Assembly: GCA_021234155.1 (NCBI GenBank)
Contig: JAJEKV010000079.1
Coordinates: forward strand, 1,306,789 to 1,370,788
Length of the DNA stretch: 64,000 bases
Source: Isoetes taiwanensis
Taxonomy: Eukaryota > Streptophyta > Lycopodiopsida > Isoetales > Isoetaceae
Reading direction: 5' to 3'
Shown: positions 11,390 to 24,300 of the stretch, in pieces
Numbering within the stretch: position 1 is the first letter of the stretch
Layout: each line of letters opens with the position of its first letter
The notes under the pieces: generated by a model
Databases searched by the model: none
The model's input: only the letters and a program-made list of their open reading frames with translations
Told to the model about the DNA's origin: nothing
Made by a program: the position numbers and the translations under genes

Positions 11390-13801
11390 ATGGCGAATTC
11401 CAATGTCCAAATCTCATCCTATGCCATATCCAGCATTGGAGCGCCAGGCTTCCGATTTGAACGAGGAAATCAGATTCTATTTGGGTCCTTGCAGCGCAAG
11501 GGAATTTGCGTTAGGATTAGTTTGTCCATCTCAAGAAGTAACTGTTCTTGCTTCGCTATTAAGGATGGTAAAGAAGCCAGCGGAAGTGGACGAAGTTTGA
11601 GGGAATTGTTTGTTTCCGCTCAGGAACCGGTTGGAGAGAAAGTAGTGAGATTGGTTGCCGGAGCCACATCTGCTCCCTTGGCCCAGTATATTTCCTCGCC
11701 TCTTACCTGGTTGCATTCTTTGGATCCACGGGTGAAACAGGTACTCATTCTTACTCCTTTGGGTAAACACTAATGTTGCAATCCGCATGAGGTGAAAATC
11801 TTGTGTGCTGAAAAATTACACATATATTTTACTTTAGTCAATGAAGCTGTTGAGAGGAACAACACATCATAAAAATTGCAAATAGGAATACACCCAACAT
11901 AGTTAAGTTAATAATTTTAACCTAATTAAACAACATGGGTTTTGTTCAGACATTGTCTTGTTAGGTTAGTAGTAACCGAAATGCCTTCACACATGCCATT
12001 AGTTAAGTTACAACTTTAACTTAGCTAGAACGCCTTCAGACCATTCTAGTTAAGTTTATTATTTTAAACTTAACCAGCCCTCACACATGTTCTAGTTAAG
12101 TTATCTACCTATTTCAAAAATTTTGCTCTTAAAAAAAACATGGAAAAGTTACTTGGCTAATCTTTCAGTTTTATTACAGAAAGCCAGAATGTTTTTTGTA
12201 TGTGAAGAAGCCTTTCAAACTGAAAAAAAGAATGGGAAAGAGTCTGCATGATAATGCAAGAAAAAATGAACCATTTTTCTGGCCCTAATATAATTGATTT
12301 TACCTTCCCCCTAGCTGGAGATGATTGATGTATATTTGGTCTCATAGACCCAAGCGGTCTCTCATAGACGTTAATATAATTTTTCTTTTCTCTAGGTAGA
12401 GTGTTCTCTCATCACTTCATCTTGTTTCAGACATCTCAATCACTTCATCTTGTTTCAGACACCATTTGAACATGTCTTTCTGATTTACATTACATTGTCA
12501 TTCGACAGGCATGGTTGCTTGCTCTGGTGTTGCTTCCGTCACGATCAAATGCAGCAGCTCGCTTGCTGATTGTTGTTATTCTGACTGCAATTACAATCTC
12601 GTCCCTTCCTAGGCGATCTTGGCAGGTATTTTATTGCAATACGGGAATTAATAAAGGGCTCTATGCTAGCCTGGATCTAAACATCTCTTCTCAGGACCAA
12701 CTGGGGCGTATGGCTATACTATCTGCATTTCTGTTTGTTATGGTAGCACTGGGCACAGATGGAGTGCCACCTCTAGTACAGGCACGGACGCCACCTCCGC
12801 AATCAGAGCTTTTGTCTTCCTTACCTCCAGCTATGGGGGGCTATAGCTATATTGTCATGAAGCTTGGTCCTCTGCAACTAACCAGAAAAGGTTTATCACT
12901 AGCTGCCACAGCTTCTTGCCTATCATTCACAGTGAGTTGCATTGAATCTTGTTAGAGGACATGTTATTAACGCTAGAATATAAGATTCTATTATAACATT
13001 CGTAGAAATGTCATAATCTTGCAAACATTGGTGAAGTTATTCTTCGTCATGAGAGCTCTTTGTCCTGCTTGCACCCTATGTTGTTGTTCTCATACACCTT
13101 GGTTACGAATGTGCCATGACAGGTATTGCAAAGCGCAAGCCTGTGTCTGGCGACAACAACAGCTGAACAGTTGACCGCAGCATTGGGCTGGTATATAAAA
13201 CCATTGAAATACATTGGTGCACCTGTAAATGAAGTTATCCTCACCTTGCTGCTCTCGCTTCGTTTTGTCACCCTTGTTTTCGAGGTATTTGTTCTCCCAA
13301 TTCACTTTGCAATTTGTTAGTTTAATAGCCTGAACCATAAGACTGTGCAGGTACGCAGTTTAGCTTTAGCTGTGGTTGCTCGTGGTGTACAGTGGAAGTC
13401 ACTGAGGATTATGGAGACAATAGACAGTGAGTGCAAGTGAAAGATTGTTTATTGGTACATTTTGAGTTTTTTTGGATTGCAAATGTATGTTCAAAATGTG
13501 CTTTATTTTTGTTGTTATGCAGTTTTTGCCATGCTATTTGGACGTATATTTAAGAATCTTTTTAATCATGCTGAGCAGATATCACAGGTGTGGTTAAATT
13601 ACAATAAGCAGTCATGGGTTATAAAAATTACTGACGTACCATATTTATCAGGCCATGATTGCAAGGGGATTCAGGGGGGCATCAAACCATAAGTTTTACC
13701 TTTTGGCAAATCTTGATTTTAAAAAAGAAGATGCATGTGCTTTGGTTGCTTTGGCATCTTTGACAATGTTGATGAGTTTATCTGTAAAGATCTGGAATTG
13801 A
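11390..13801 (+). CDS. ABCI12: ABCI12, plastid ECF-type transporter T subunit
   Basis: Seven exons, 11390-11740, 12509-12625, 12695-12931, 13123-13284, 13351-13426, 13523-13587 and 13652-13801, give 385 residues; all introns are GT-AG and only the fifth splits a codon. The first 80 or so residues are Ser/Arg-rich and few are acidic, as in a chloroplast transit peptide. The rest matches the EcfT/CbiQ membrane family: DPRVKQAWLLALVLLP, several hydrophobic spans, LGPLQLTRKGL, EVILTLLLSLRF, and two Ala-Arg-Gly motifs at 299-301 and 340-342 (MIARGFRG). In bacterial EcfT such ARG motifs couple the membrane subunit to the ATPases. Plant ABCI12 works with ABCI10 and ABCI11 in the plastid envelope; a metal substrate has been proposed. 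The length is close to that of seed-plant homologues. The start is the first ATG in frame after an upstream ATG at 11345 in the likely leader; 11390 fits homologues better. Confidence 0.93.
12411..12463. repeat. 28-bp tandem duplication in ABCI12 intron 1
   Basis: ATCACTTCATCTTGTTTCAG occurs at 12411 and again at 12439, with ACATCTCA joining them. The copies are nearly identical, which suggests a recent event. They lie 45 bp before the exon-2 acceptor, so they lengthen the pyrimidine-rich part of the intron. The same intron also has several scattered TAGTTAAGTTA elements between 11900 and 12110. Confidence 0.85.
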
Positions 13802-16800
13802 ATTTACTGCGTGGTCACGGATGCATCAAACCAGCTGTACAAAAACGGGTTTCTTTTTTTTCCATCAAATTCGGAGTATGTGATTTCAATGTATCACACA
13901 TGAATCATTATTACAGAGCAGATAAGGGTTGTATTTCTGCTTAATGGAGGCTAGGACTTGCACAGACCAAAGTTTTATGGTTTTGTCAAGTCCGTTTACT
14001 CTCTAGGTTACATCTTATAAAGGGCCTCAATTGTCCCTTTACAAGTCTGAAAATTTCAATCTTAAGTGGTCTAGCCTTGATGGCAGAGGTTCCTGGCTGC
14101 TGGAAAATTGTAGAATATTCAAGATGGTGAAGATGTATCGGTGATATATCAGTGCATCTATTGCTTGTATTTTTACTATATTCATGAGCTATCAGCCATG
14201 GCCATGATATGCAAGTCAAGTGCAGCGTGTATGTTTGTTGGTGGACGAACTTTGATAGATTGTTCTACTTCTCTGCATCATTTATACTGCTGTCCCTATA
14301 CAATTTCCAAATAGTGGGCCACCTTGACCTTTGATTTAAGTACTTTAGAACATTTGGAAGGTAATATCACAGTGTGGGCTCCTTCCTTTCTTTTCACTTT
14401 TGGCACACTTTTTGGCTCGAGGATTCACAGCGAATACTCATGATTTGCTGCAGACAATGGCCCAAGGTTTTAATATTATCTCAATTTAGAAGCCAGCTTT
14501 CCTTAACTAACAATTTAAATGACACAACTAATGTTGCTTCATTGAATTCACGTCATCCAGCTTTATGTGTATAAGATTCTGATTTTTATTTCGACCACCC
14601 AAAGTGCAGCACGGATGGATAATGAAAAATTGAAGGTATCTTGTTTTAGTCATTGCCTCAAGTAGTATGTGTTGACCTGTTGTAACCTGTAACTCTTGTT
14701 GTGCACTTCATCTTCCTGCTTCCTGGAATTCTAGGCTATTCATGTTCTGTCAAATAATACTTTCTAAGTGGCCTTTCAACCGTTAGGATATTGATAAATA
14801 AACTTACCATTCATGCCTAACAACAATACCACAGCGTTGCCTTCAACTGCTAGACATTGATGGGCTGAATATAAGGTTCTGTGTCTCATCTTAGTCATGT
14901 ATATAAATGTGTGCTTTTGTGGTGCAGAACTTTTATCACAAGTTGGTATGTCATTTTTATTTTTATTTTTGTGTGTAATTCCTACTTGTCAATCCCCACT
15001 TATATTGGATGACCCATCGTATGGACAAAAAGTAGTCATGTTTCAAAATAGTTACAAAGCCATTTCTAACTGCACTTTCTTTTCGCATGATACACAAAAC
15101 CTACAACAAGTACGTTGTTTGATAGACCTATACATTTACTTCAGCCTAAAAAGGAATTTTTACTTCAGTACTTGTGCTGTCTTCTCCTACAACTACAGAT
15201 CGTCCGTAGCGACCAAAGGCGCCGCTCAAATTGCTTTCGACATGCAGCTGCAAAGAGCCATTCTTGACAATTACAGTGGATCCTGTGAGGGTAAGGTCTC
15301 GAACCGACCTACCGATCGCATGACTTGGCATATTCAAATAGGCCATCTCGCTAAGCGTCCAATAAATCATCGTCGCATCTCAAACTATCTCGGTACGCCA
15401 TGGAACAATATCCCATTTAGGTACGTTTGTCAAGTGGCAAGCGCCCTCCATAACACTCAAATCAAGTAGACATAGCCAATAAGTCCAGCCTCCAAATGTA
15501 TTATTATCCAGCCTAAATTTATAATTCTTTATGCAAGCTGCTCTTCTATCTTGGCTCTACAAGATATAAGCTATTGTAAGAATCCAAGACATAAACTTCG
15601 CGATTTTAGCTCGTATTTGTAATCAAAGTGGGTTGTGGGATCTATGATTTTGATGTGGTATTGTAATGAAAAGGGTATATTCTCGGTATGTTTGAGCAAG
15701 CAAGTTTTAATTGTGACAAGAGGGTCACCTATTTTGGGTCGCTTTGGATGCTTTTTTTCTCGCTATTGTTAGAGGTCGATTTGTAGATCGGAAAAGTCTT
15801 CACGCCACTTTCTATAAGGCTTAGCAGAGCAGGCAGAAAGCAGGCGGAGATGCGTATGGCTGCATGCAGCATTTGTAGGGTTCTTAAGCAGTGGAGGCAG
15901 AGGAGGAGCCGTAGGTTGTTTAATAGCCGAGGGTTGTAGCGGAGGCAAAGAATGCTCGAATCTGACATGGAAATTCTCAACAATTTGCGTCTAAAACGGT
16001 CCAGACCGTCATTCTCTTAACCTTGGAGTTTATTAGCCAGATTTGTCCTGGTCTATGTTAATTGTAAGACTAACTTTCATCCTATGGTCACTTTGGGGTG
16101 TCTTTATAGTTCCCGTAATTCTTCTGCTATCGGTCAGCAGGCCTTAAATTGACATTTGTTTACACCCATTGCGGGGATCTTTGAGGAAATACGCCAACAA
16201 AGAAAGAGTCAATTTTGAAAAGAGTACCATCGCTGCTCCATAGCCCAAAATCAGACTCAAGTAGGGGCTTCATATTTACGCTTCATTGTTTAAACCCAAG
16301 CAATGAAACTGGTGCTGTAATGCTTCAAGTACACTCGTCTAAAGGCTCGCATGAATTCAACAAATTATTCCCTAAGATCTAAAATTTAAATTCCATAAGC
16401 TTTATGTCACGAATTTTCCCATTAGATTAATAGGTGATTGACAGAGAAATACAAATAGCCTTAGTTTTAGATTTGGCTCCAAAGATGTATTGTGCTGTAG
16501 GTCCATTGGTGGTCGTGAAATTTTAGCGGATCAAGGATCGTATGCAAATTTGAGAAAATTTTGAGCCATTGATTCTCCTCGATCCGGCTTCGATATGGTC
16601 GATGACACAGGCCCTTTTACCTAATGGCCCATGATGCAGCGCTCGACTTGGCCGTTTGTATGTAGAGCCGTGGATTCTTGATGGCTTTATCTCGGCTTCC
16701 ATGTCTTAATTATGCCAGCTCCATAAAGAATCCGGCAACATTGAACCTTGAACCATTGGTTCATATTTGGTTCTTAATCTACGCTACCATTGGCTCTTAT

Positions 16801-18479
16801 TTTGGAAATCGACTCTAGAAAGTGGCGGAGCCTTTTGGGAAAAGATGAGCCGCTGATTTGCATCATGCCGGGATATGTCAAGACCAAAGTGGTTCATATT
16901 GAACGCCAAACAAACCCATAAACCCCAAAAATATAACACAATAAATCCCAATCGTGATTTTGTGCATTCCTTTTTGCATTTTAGTTAATGTACTTAAAAG
17001 CCTCTTCCCTGTATAAAATGAGTACTCCTTAACCATTAAATTCCACGATACAAGATCTCATATAGATATTAGATTAGATATTTGGGAAGCATTTTTTATG
17101 CTTCCACATTTGGAATATATACATGTCAATTAGCATGTTAGACACAAATATATCTGGCTCATGCTCCATTTGTAAAATGTTTGCATGGATTTGTTTTCCC
17201 TGATTCAAGGCTCCTATGCTATTACAAGCATCTTAACATCATGTAAATGACTTTATTCTCGTCTCCACACTCCTCATGCTACATTTGTTTGAAGATCAGA
17301 TTGCTGTTAATCTTCCTTTGTTCTCAATAGGCCATATCCAAAACACAGGCCATATCCGTAAATGTTACTACCCGTGAAACCATTTATTTGGTCATCATCG
17401 TTATAAATACAAGAAATGCATCATTGATGCTCCCAGATTTTGCATAATGTCAATAAGAGTGTTGCAGACTACAGGAAGACGTAATCTCATGGTATCATCC
17501 AACGAGACTATTCCGGATTGCATCTTCTCAGTCTGATGAGGTAGGAGGGTTGCATTTCTCCTCCGAAGTGCAGTGGCTCGATGATTGTGGCATCCCACAT
17601 CCTTACCCGACTGAACTCCTCTTTCTTATGCTTATAGAAAAGCTGCATTTAACCTTCTAATTTTGTGCTTATAGAGGAGCTGTATTTAACCTTCCAATTT
17701 TGAGGTTGTACGGTCAGCCTGAGGTACACATTAGAATTTGACCTGTCTTCTGTAAAGTTGAAGTATTAAAGAGATCACTTTTTCTTTCCTTATATATTGC
17801 TTTTAAAAACTACCTATAAACAGGTTATACAAGCCAAGTGGAAAAATCGAACGTCTATTTTCATTGGGAGGTACTCTGGTACCATTTATTCTTCATGCTC
17901 TGAGATTTATCATTAGAATTATGGGTCTGCGTAAGGGGTCTAAACATGCAGGAAAGAACCACAGTCTTGCTAAAATCAGATATTGAAGAATCAATGTTTC
18001 CCTTGATTGTCATCACGTCTTGGATTCACACTCATTATTTACAATAAAGCATATTAATTCCCAAATAGTTTGGGTAGGGAAAGATACATCATTTGCAGAG
18101 ATGAAAATAGGAAATTGCACACCTTTCATAATGTTTGCCAACATCATGCCCTTACTATGTAAGAATTATGGAGTATGACTGCTTCTGTTTTTATTAGTAA
18201 CATATTACATGAGTGATGTTCCTTTGAAAATTTATTCGTGTGTCTCAAAGGTTCGAATTTGGAAAACATGTGAAGGCCGGTAAGCAAGCAAGGTGGAGGA
18301 CCTCAAGGTCAGACATAGCGCTCTGATATGCCAGCTTAGAAGCGGACCCGGCAGCTCTCGCATGGATTTCTGGTGCGGAGTTTACTAGGTAAGCAAAGCA
18401 AGTAACTTTTTTATTCCTATGTATGGTTTGTCAAGTTAGTATTAGAGCATAATGCATATGAGAAGAGGCCAAGGTTAAA
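13802..18479. other. Intergenic DNA downstream of ABCI12
   Basis: The first few hundred bases should hold the ABCI12 3' UTR. Beyond that no gene is supported. A minus-strand frame at 15370-15146 keeps 74 residues open with a plausible composition (RDLTLTGSTVIVKNGSLQ), but I cannot place it in a family. A 37-bp tandem duplication sits at 17630-17703. Coding-like structure with splice sites was not found. Confidence 0.5.
17630..17703. repeat. 37-bp tandem duplication
   Basis: Two adjoining units start at 17630 and 17667. Each reads GCTTATAGA, AGCTG-ATTTAACCTTC, AATTTTG. They differ at about five positions. There is no spacer, so the event is an exact head-to-tail duplication. Confidence 0.85.
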
Positions 18480-20490
18480 GTGTGCCAAATTGCGGGAGCA
18501 GAGAATCATGTTGCGAAAGCAGCGGGTGTTGGTTCTGTAAGGATATGGGAGGGAAGCCAATTTTCCATCTATTGGATTGGCGGACGCCCCTCCTCCCGAG
18601 TTCAGTTGTGGTCAGAAATTAGAGACATGAAGTGGCGGAGGATGACTGACAGACATGGACAAAGACTACCAGCCGTAAGAGATATTGTGGTGGATGGATT
18701 GGGGACTAGAGGGAGAACCTTACTAATCGCCGTAATGCTGGCGGGAAGGAGCAATCAAGAGTTCAGCAGTCAAGCAGGTTTGAAGATGATTGAGCTATAG
18801 TTCCTTCGATGTGAGTGTGGTTGTATGCAGAACGGAAAGTGAGAGGTAGGGGTAAGGGAGAGGGCGAGGAGGCTCCTCCACAAGGGCTGGTGGTAGAAGA
18901 GCCGGATGTGAATTTGTCGCCTTCTCATAGTGAGAGTGGAGGATGGGGCTATGACGAGGAGGCCCCTGCGGCGCCGGTCGAGCAAGGGAAGCGAGGGAGG
19001 TATAGAGGTAGGAAGGTTTTAACTTTCATGGAGGAGCACCTGGGAAACGATATTAGTGGGTGGCAGAGGGCTAAGAAGCTATAGACTTGTCGCCCTTCTG
19101 ATGTCACAATAGTGTTCGTGGAATGCTGGCTGTTCCTCTCGCGACTATATGACAGATGATAGTTTTCCCCGAAGGAGAATTGCAAGGCGGGCGGTAATTT
19201 CTACAAGAGGGGTCATCCCTTAATCATCTCTTCATATGTGTGGTGATGCGACCGTGCAAAAACTCCCTACTTGAATGTAAGGATAAAGAATTTCTTAGGG
19301 TTGGATCTCTAAGCCCATACGAGCTATGATCCCTGCGTAAAGCCCTGGTAGTAAATTATACTACTCTTTTAAGGGGATCATTTATCATCAGTCAGTTATT
19401 GGGAAGTTACATCGTAGCGCATATCCATAATGTGACTTCAGAGCATATCAATATAGGCAAAGAGTTGTATACTGAGATAAAGCATCCGATGGTGCTTTCT
19501 GGACAATCAATTTCATGGCAAAGGCATTGCACTTTGTTTCTATCATGGGTAAATTCGAGCTTGTCTCTCCTCCATACCATTGAGCATGCGATAGACCAAA
19601 AACTTCAGTTGGCTAGCCCATGGGTTTACTCTAACAATTCTACATAAGGCCGCTAGAGAGGGTAAGCCAGATGGAGAATTATGTTGTATCCTGTAAATCC
19701 TTGTTTGCGAGTATAGATGTGGAGATGGTTTTATTTGACCTAATCGTGTGTGGTTCCAAATTGAAATCAAGTGGGAAGAGGAGGAAAAAGTTCCTCGATG
19801 CCGCGATGTGCATTTGAAGATGGAAAGGAGAGCTTTGGAGAGGAAGTGAAGGCGATGACTCGGTATATGCTACGGTGCGGGTCCACCAATCAGTCCGCTG
19901 AGCCTCACGGGATCCCTTTGCGCACTTATCCCTCTTGGATATTAATGATAATGCATTTGACATTGGTGTGATGTAACATTTTGTAACTATAAGTCTATGT
20001 GCCACATGTCTTATGCTTTGCTGTTTTATTGCAAACGCAATGGCATGAGTATGGCTCACACGCATGGTGAGCGAGGTCGCGGGTGATTGTTTTGCTCAAG
20101 AGGTTGAATCAAGTGGACCAATCTATTGTTGAGTCCACCGGAAGAAGCGCTTGATTTTGTGCGTGCCTGGCGATGCGCGCTAAGAGGTCAAGTAGGGAAC
20201 GTGATGTTCTCAATAAGGTGGGTAAAACCGCATGGCGCCAGTAAATTGTTCCGGAGGATTGAGAGCCGCCGATGTGAGGTGCGCGCATTTGTAGTCATCT
20301 TTGAGAGAGGGATGCTTTGCTCACATCTCAATCTATGCGGCGTACCTCATCGGGCGAGTTGTGGAGCTAGAACCGTGAGGCTACTCGCCATGACACTCAA
20401 TACTTTAGGCCGGGACAAGAGTGAGGCTTTTAAGTGTAAATGGGAGTTTCAAGGTACCTGGAGTAGCAAAGCAGCCCAATGTGAATAATG
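18480..20490 (+). other. Block of open frames of unknown origin
   Basis: Three plus-strand frames (18480-18800, 18815-19084 and 20126-20488) stay open for 89-120 residues in DNA that is clearly richer in G and C than its surroundings. The second encodes a low-complexity Gly/Glu/Pro/Arg stretch (GKGEGEEAPPQG, then EQGKRGRYRGRKVLTFMEEH) of the kind seen in retroelement gag regions. The other two show no motif I recognise. No splice sites link them convincingly and no RT, integrase or transposase motif lies nearby. The base composition and the run of broken frames suggest an old mobile element, but this is a guess and no function is assigned. Confidence 0.25.
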
Positions 20491-20499
20491 TCTTGTGTT

Positions 20500-21388
20500 T
20501 GAACGCCCTTTGAACTTAACGTGGTTTTCAGGTTTCTTTGATGTGGAAGCTATGGTTTCTCAAGTGGGCGTGGAATATATTGTGAATAAAGTATTTACCA
20601 TGGAGTTGTTTCTTGTACCACCATTGATATTTTAAGTTTTTTGTTTAAAAAATTGGTGGCCATCGATCTAGAACAATGTCAGGAATATTCTATGCCTCGG
20701 TGCTGGAAATCAAAGTTAGATAGGACACCATAAAGTATTGAAAAAGACAAATACATATTTTAGATAGGATGCCATAAAGATGCAATATGCAATAATAGCA
20801 TATTATACATATATGTATCAACATGTGTTCATATTCGTCCACAAGTGCCTTATACTCCTTGAGTTGCTCCTTGAAGTACCATATTGCATCAAATGTGGAT
20901 GGAACCCCTTTGCTTTTTGTCCCCTTTTTTTTTCTAAAGGAGCGCCTTACCATGCGACACACTCCGCACGATGAGAATTGCACTCGCCCACGTCTCCCTT
21001 CCCACTTAGTGGGATTTAAACCTCTGACAATAGGCCAAATCCAACTCGTGATGGGCAAAACTTAAAGTTTAGTAGATAACTTCAATAAGATGTTTGTGTT
21101 TCCTTAATTGATGGGTAAGAATTTCCAAGTTCTAACCAGCCTAATACGTTTTGGTGCTACCACATGGCACACCAATCCATTGTAGAACGGTTGTACGTTC
21201 TCAATTTTTTTCAAACTTTTTAACGTGAATTTCTTTCTAATTAAATTGTGAGAGAGAAAAAACAGTGTTGTGATCCATTCCAATCAACCCGTCGCCCTCC
21301 AGCTTATGCAATCCCCATTTTCTTACTCCTAAACATTACACATCAGTTCATTATTGCTATATATTAGTGAGGACCCAAAGACATCTTG
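20500..21388. other. Intergenic DNA before the GEX3-like gene end
   Basis: No supported gene. The frames around 20690-21065 overlap on both strands and show no domain. The last few hundred bases lie just downstream of the minus-strand GEX3-like stop codon and probably contain its 3' UTR; a candidate poly(A) signal was not settled on. Confidence 0.5.
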
Positions 21389-24300
21389 TTAAAAATATTG
21401 TGTATTTACATCTGCATTTGAATTCTCCTCTAAAGATGGTTGCAGATTCTCAAGGTTGACATTTGCTTCTTCAATATCTTGTATGTTTTGATCCATAACA
21501 GGGTCCTCTAGTATTTCTGGTTGCAATTCGTTGTTGCCTAGTGTATTCCTTGGCTGAAAGTTGGCGAACTCCAGATCTTGATAATTTTGTATGCCATCAT
21601 CGTACAAAGGATTTGTAATTAAACCAGGATTAAAATGTTCTTCGCTAACACCTACATCAGGGACTTTACTAGACATTTTTCTTTCCCTATTGAGAACAAG
21701 CAAATCTTCAGGCCTGTATAAACCTTCTTCACCTTCGCTTTGGGCTGCAACATCCTCATATAAACCGCCTTCCATAAAGCGAGAAAGAAGACTCTTTATT
21801 GATATCAATTCTTGGAATTTGTTTCTCAATTTACTTTGGATCTTCGTGGAATCTGGGTTCTTTAAGAGGGAAACTCTTAGCTCACCAAGTGATTCTTCAA
21901 TTGACTCCTTTTTCCTGACTAAGGTCCCCTGACATAAGATAAAATTGCAGCTTCATGTAAATGAATTTTGGGTAGCAACCTTAAGTGCAACTGTTATCAT
22001 ATTGTGTTGCAAACGTTTGCAAGACATTAATCTGTCAGGTAAATTAGAAGGATGCTCGACTTAGAAACTACACCAGAGAGGGAAACTTAAAAGGTAACCA
22101 TACCGGATGCTTTGGAACTCCAATGTCTTTCCGTCTTTGTCTCCTCTTCTTTCTTTGATTAGCATCAAATGTTCTGTCTATACGATCATATATGCATATA
22201 GCTGACACAGCAATTAGAAGAAACAGAAATGGTATTCCCAAATAGTAGCCCTTCAACCTTGACGTATCATAGTCTGCAAAGTCAAAAACCAAGAAGGCAA
22301 GTTAGATTTAGAACCAAAATTCAACTGAGTATGTCCCCATGCAGTTCTTACGGATCACCATGCATGATGTGGCTGATGACAGACGAAGTCTAACCAGTAA
22401 GACAAAGAAATAGAGTAGAATAGAATAGAATACATTTTCTGGACGACATAGCTCGGTATACAGCCTTAGGACTGTGAAGCAACAGAGAACCTAAATAAGC
22501 TACAGCCGTGTTGCATATACATGATGTGGCCCATCATCATGTGGGTTTAGCTTGTCTTTTTTGGGACACCTTCGTTTTACAGCCCTCACCTGACGTGGCA
22601 CAGATCCAGACCATACAATCTGCAAATCAAGGGCTAGAATATATGCCACGTCAGATTTTTTTTTGGGGGGGAGGGGGGGTCTCTCAGGTTTCCAAAGACC
22701 TTATCAGGGCATATGTCATTTTTGAATTAAATTAGATCTGAGCTTTGCGGGGTTTGTTCTGGGGTCAAATTATAATCCCCTTATCATCATGTTCGCGCCT
22801 ATGTTGCTTCAGCCTCTCATCTGGGGTTTTGGCCACTTATATCAGGTTCTCGCCTTCCTGCATTATTTCCTCAGTTCCTCGGTCCCACTTTACCATTGGG
22901 AAATTGCACCTGATGTGGTTATATACTTTTCAACCTATGATCATATATGCTTCATCCTCCCCCACTTTTACCGTTGGGAATTTGCGCCTGATGTGCTTAT
23001 ATACTTGTCAACCTATGATCATATGTGCTTCATCCTCCGCCTGATTAAGTTTGCATAACCTGCATAATCTTTCCTCTCTTTCTAGCTTTCCCCATCTATC
23101 TCTTTCAATTCTCAGGCCACGACTTCCCATCCTGAATTTGCTATATTGTTTTTTGCCAATGTAGTCTTCTGCTATCTGTTTAGCCCTTCATCCTTATTCA
23201 ATCGGATGGCCTACCTTTCTGCTACCTTCCTGTTCGGCTTGAACATTTTGGAGTTGCAGATCTGTGTTGACCCCATGATGTCTCTTTAGCAAGTTGTGTG
23301 CGCAATACACATGGAGAAGTTTCTTCTGGAGCTGAATAAGAGCTGTTTCTTCTGGAAGTCCCAGAGTGTTCTGACGGTCAGGTAAAATTGAAATGGCCAG
23401 AGATGAACAGGATAGGGCCACTCATGAAGTTTGAGATGAACCACTAAATACCAGAAACTAAATATTAACATGAAGAGCTACAATATCATATAATGCAATT
23501 ACCTAGAGGCTAATGCACTAAAGGACAGCACACTGTCCCAATGTTAGTAAATTAACCTGGTACCATTACTACAATGTTTCTATCACTATGTAACAGAAAG
23601 GGCAACAACAAAGTCCATGAACACAACAAAGTCAAATATTAAGCTTGTATACCAAGGGACAAAGGAGAAATAACCTGGAAGCTTTGGAAAAGAGGAATGC
23701 ACCAAGCAGCCCATAGATGAGCCATACTCTGCAGAAACCATGAGTTTGTTCCGCCCCTTGCAGTCCTTTTCGTTACATATTCCTGATATCAAATGAGCCT
23801 ATAAAATCTTAGACGATTCGGGGATGGTAAGATAGTCCTTCTCCATCCAAACAAAACCAAAACGCAAACCAAACTGATGAAATCTTCATTTTATGTATCT
23901 TTTGTTGTTGCCCCAAATTCAGCCGTAAGCAATTCTTTTTTGGAAAGTGCAATTATCACCAAAGGCCACAGTAAAAATAATGGCAAATGGCAAAATGGAA
24001 GTATGTTTCGCCCAACAGCCCTGCAGCCAGGAAGCGTTTCTTAATAATTTCTATCACCCAACATTTAGAACCATAATGACCTCGGCTGCAGTGATAGCAT
24101 TTCTTCCAACCCATAATCGCTTAAGTCCTCAACAAAGTAATGTAAGTGCTTGCTTCAATATAATGCAAATATTGGACTTACATAAGGACACCAAAAATTC
24201 GAGCGCCCTCCAAACCACGTCTCAACAGCGTACTTTACGCTAAAGTTTGGGATTCAGTGTTTCCAAACGGAATAAATATTGGACTCCATGGCAAGGACAA

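Noticed and set aside
15146-15370. Minus-strand frame with RDLTLTGSTVIVKNGSLQ and GRYGRSVVVGED, which briefly recalled Cu/Zn superoxide dismutase.
   Set aside because: The histidine metal ligands and the HAGDLGN block are absent, the spacing is wrong, and there are no partner exons. No family was assigned.
14897-15469. Plus-strand frame of 190 residues.
   Set aside because: It lacks recognisable domains and overlaps an open minus frame; its composition is that of AT-rich non-coding DNA with chance hydrophobic runs.
23194-23471. Minus-strand frames between GEX3-like exons, as possible extra exons.
   Set aside because: The phases of the exons 23782-23675 and 22273-22104 already match, and these frames show no propeller or membrane text.
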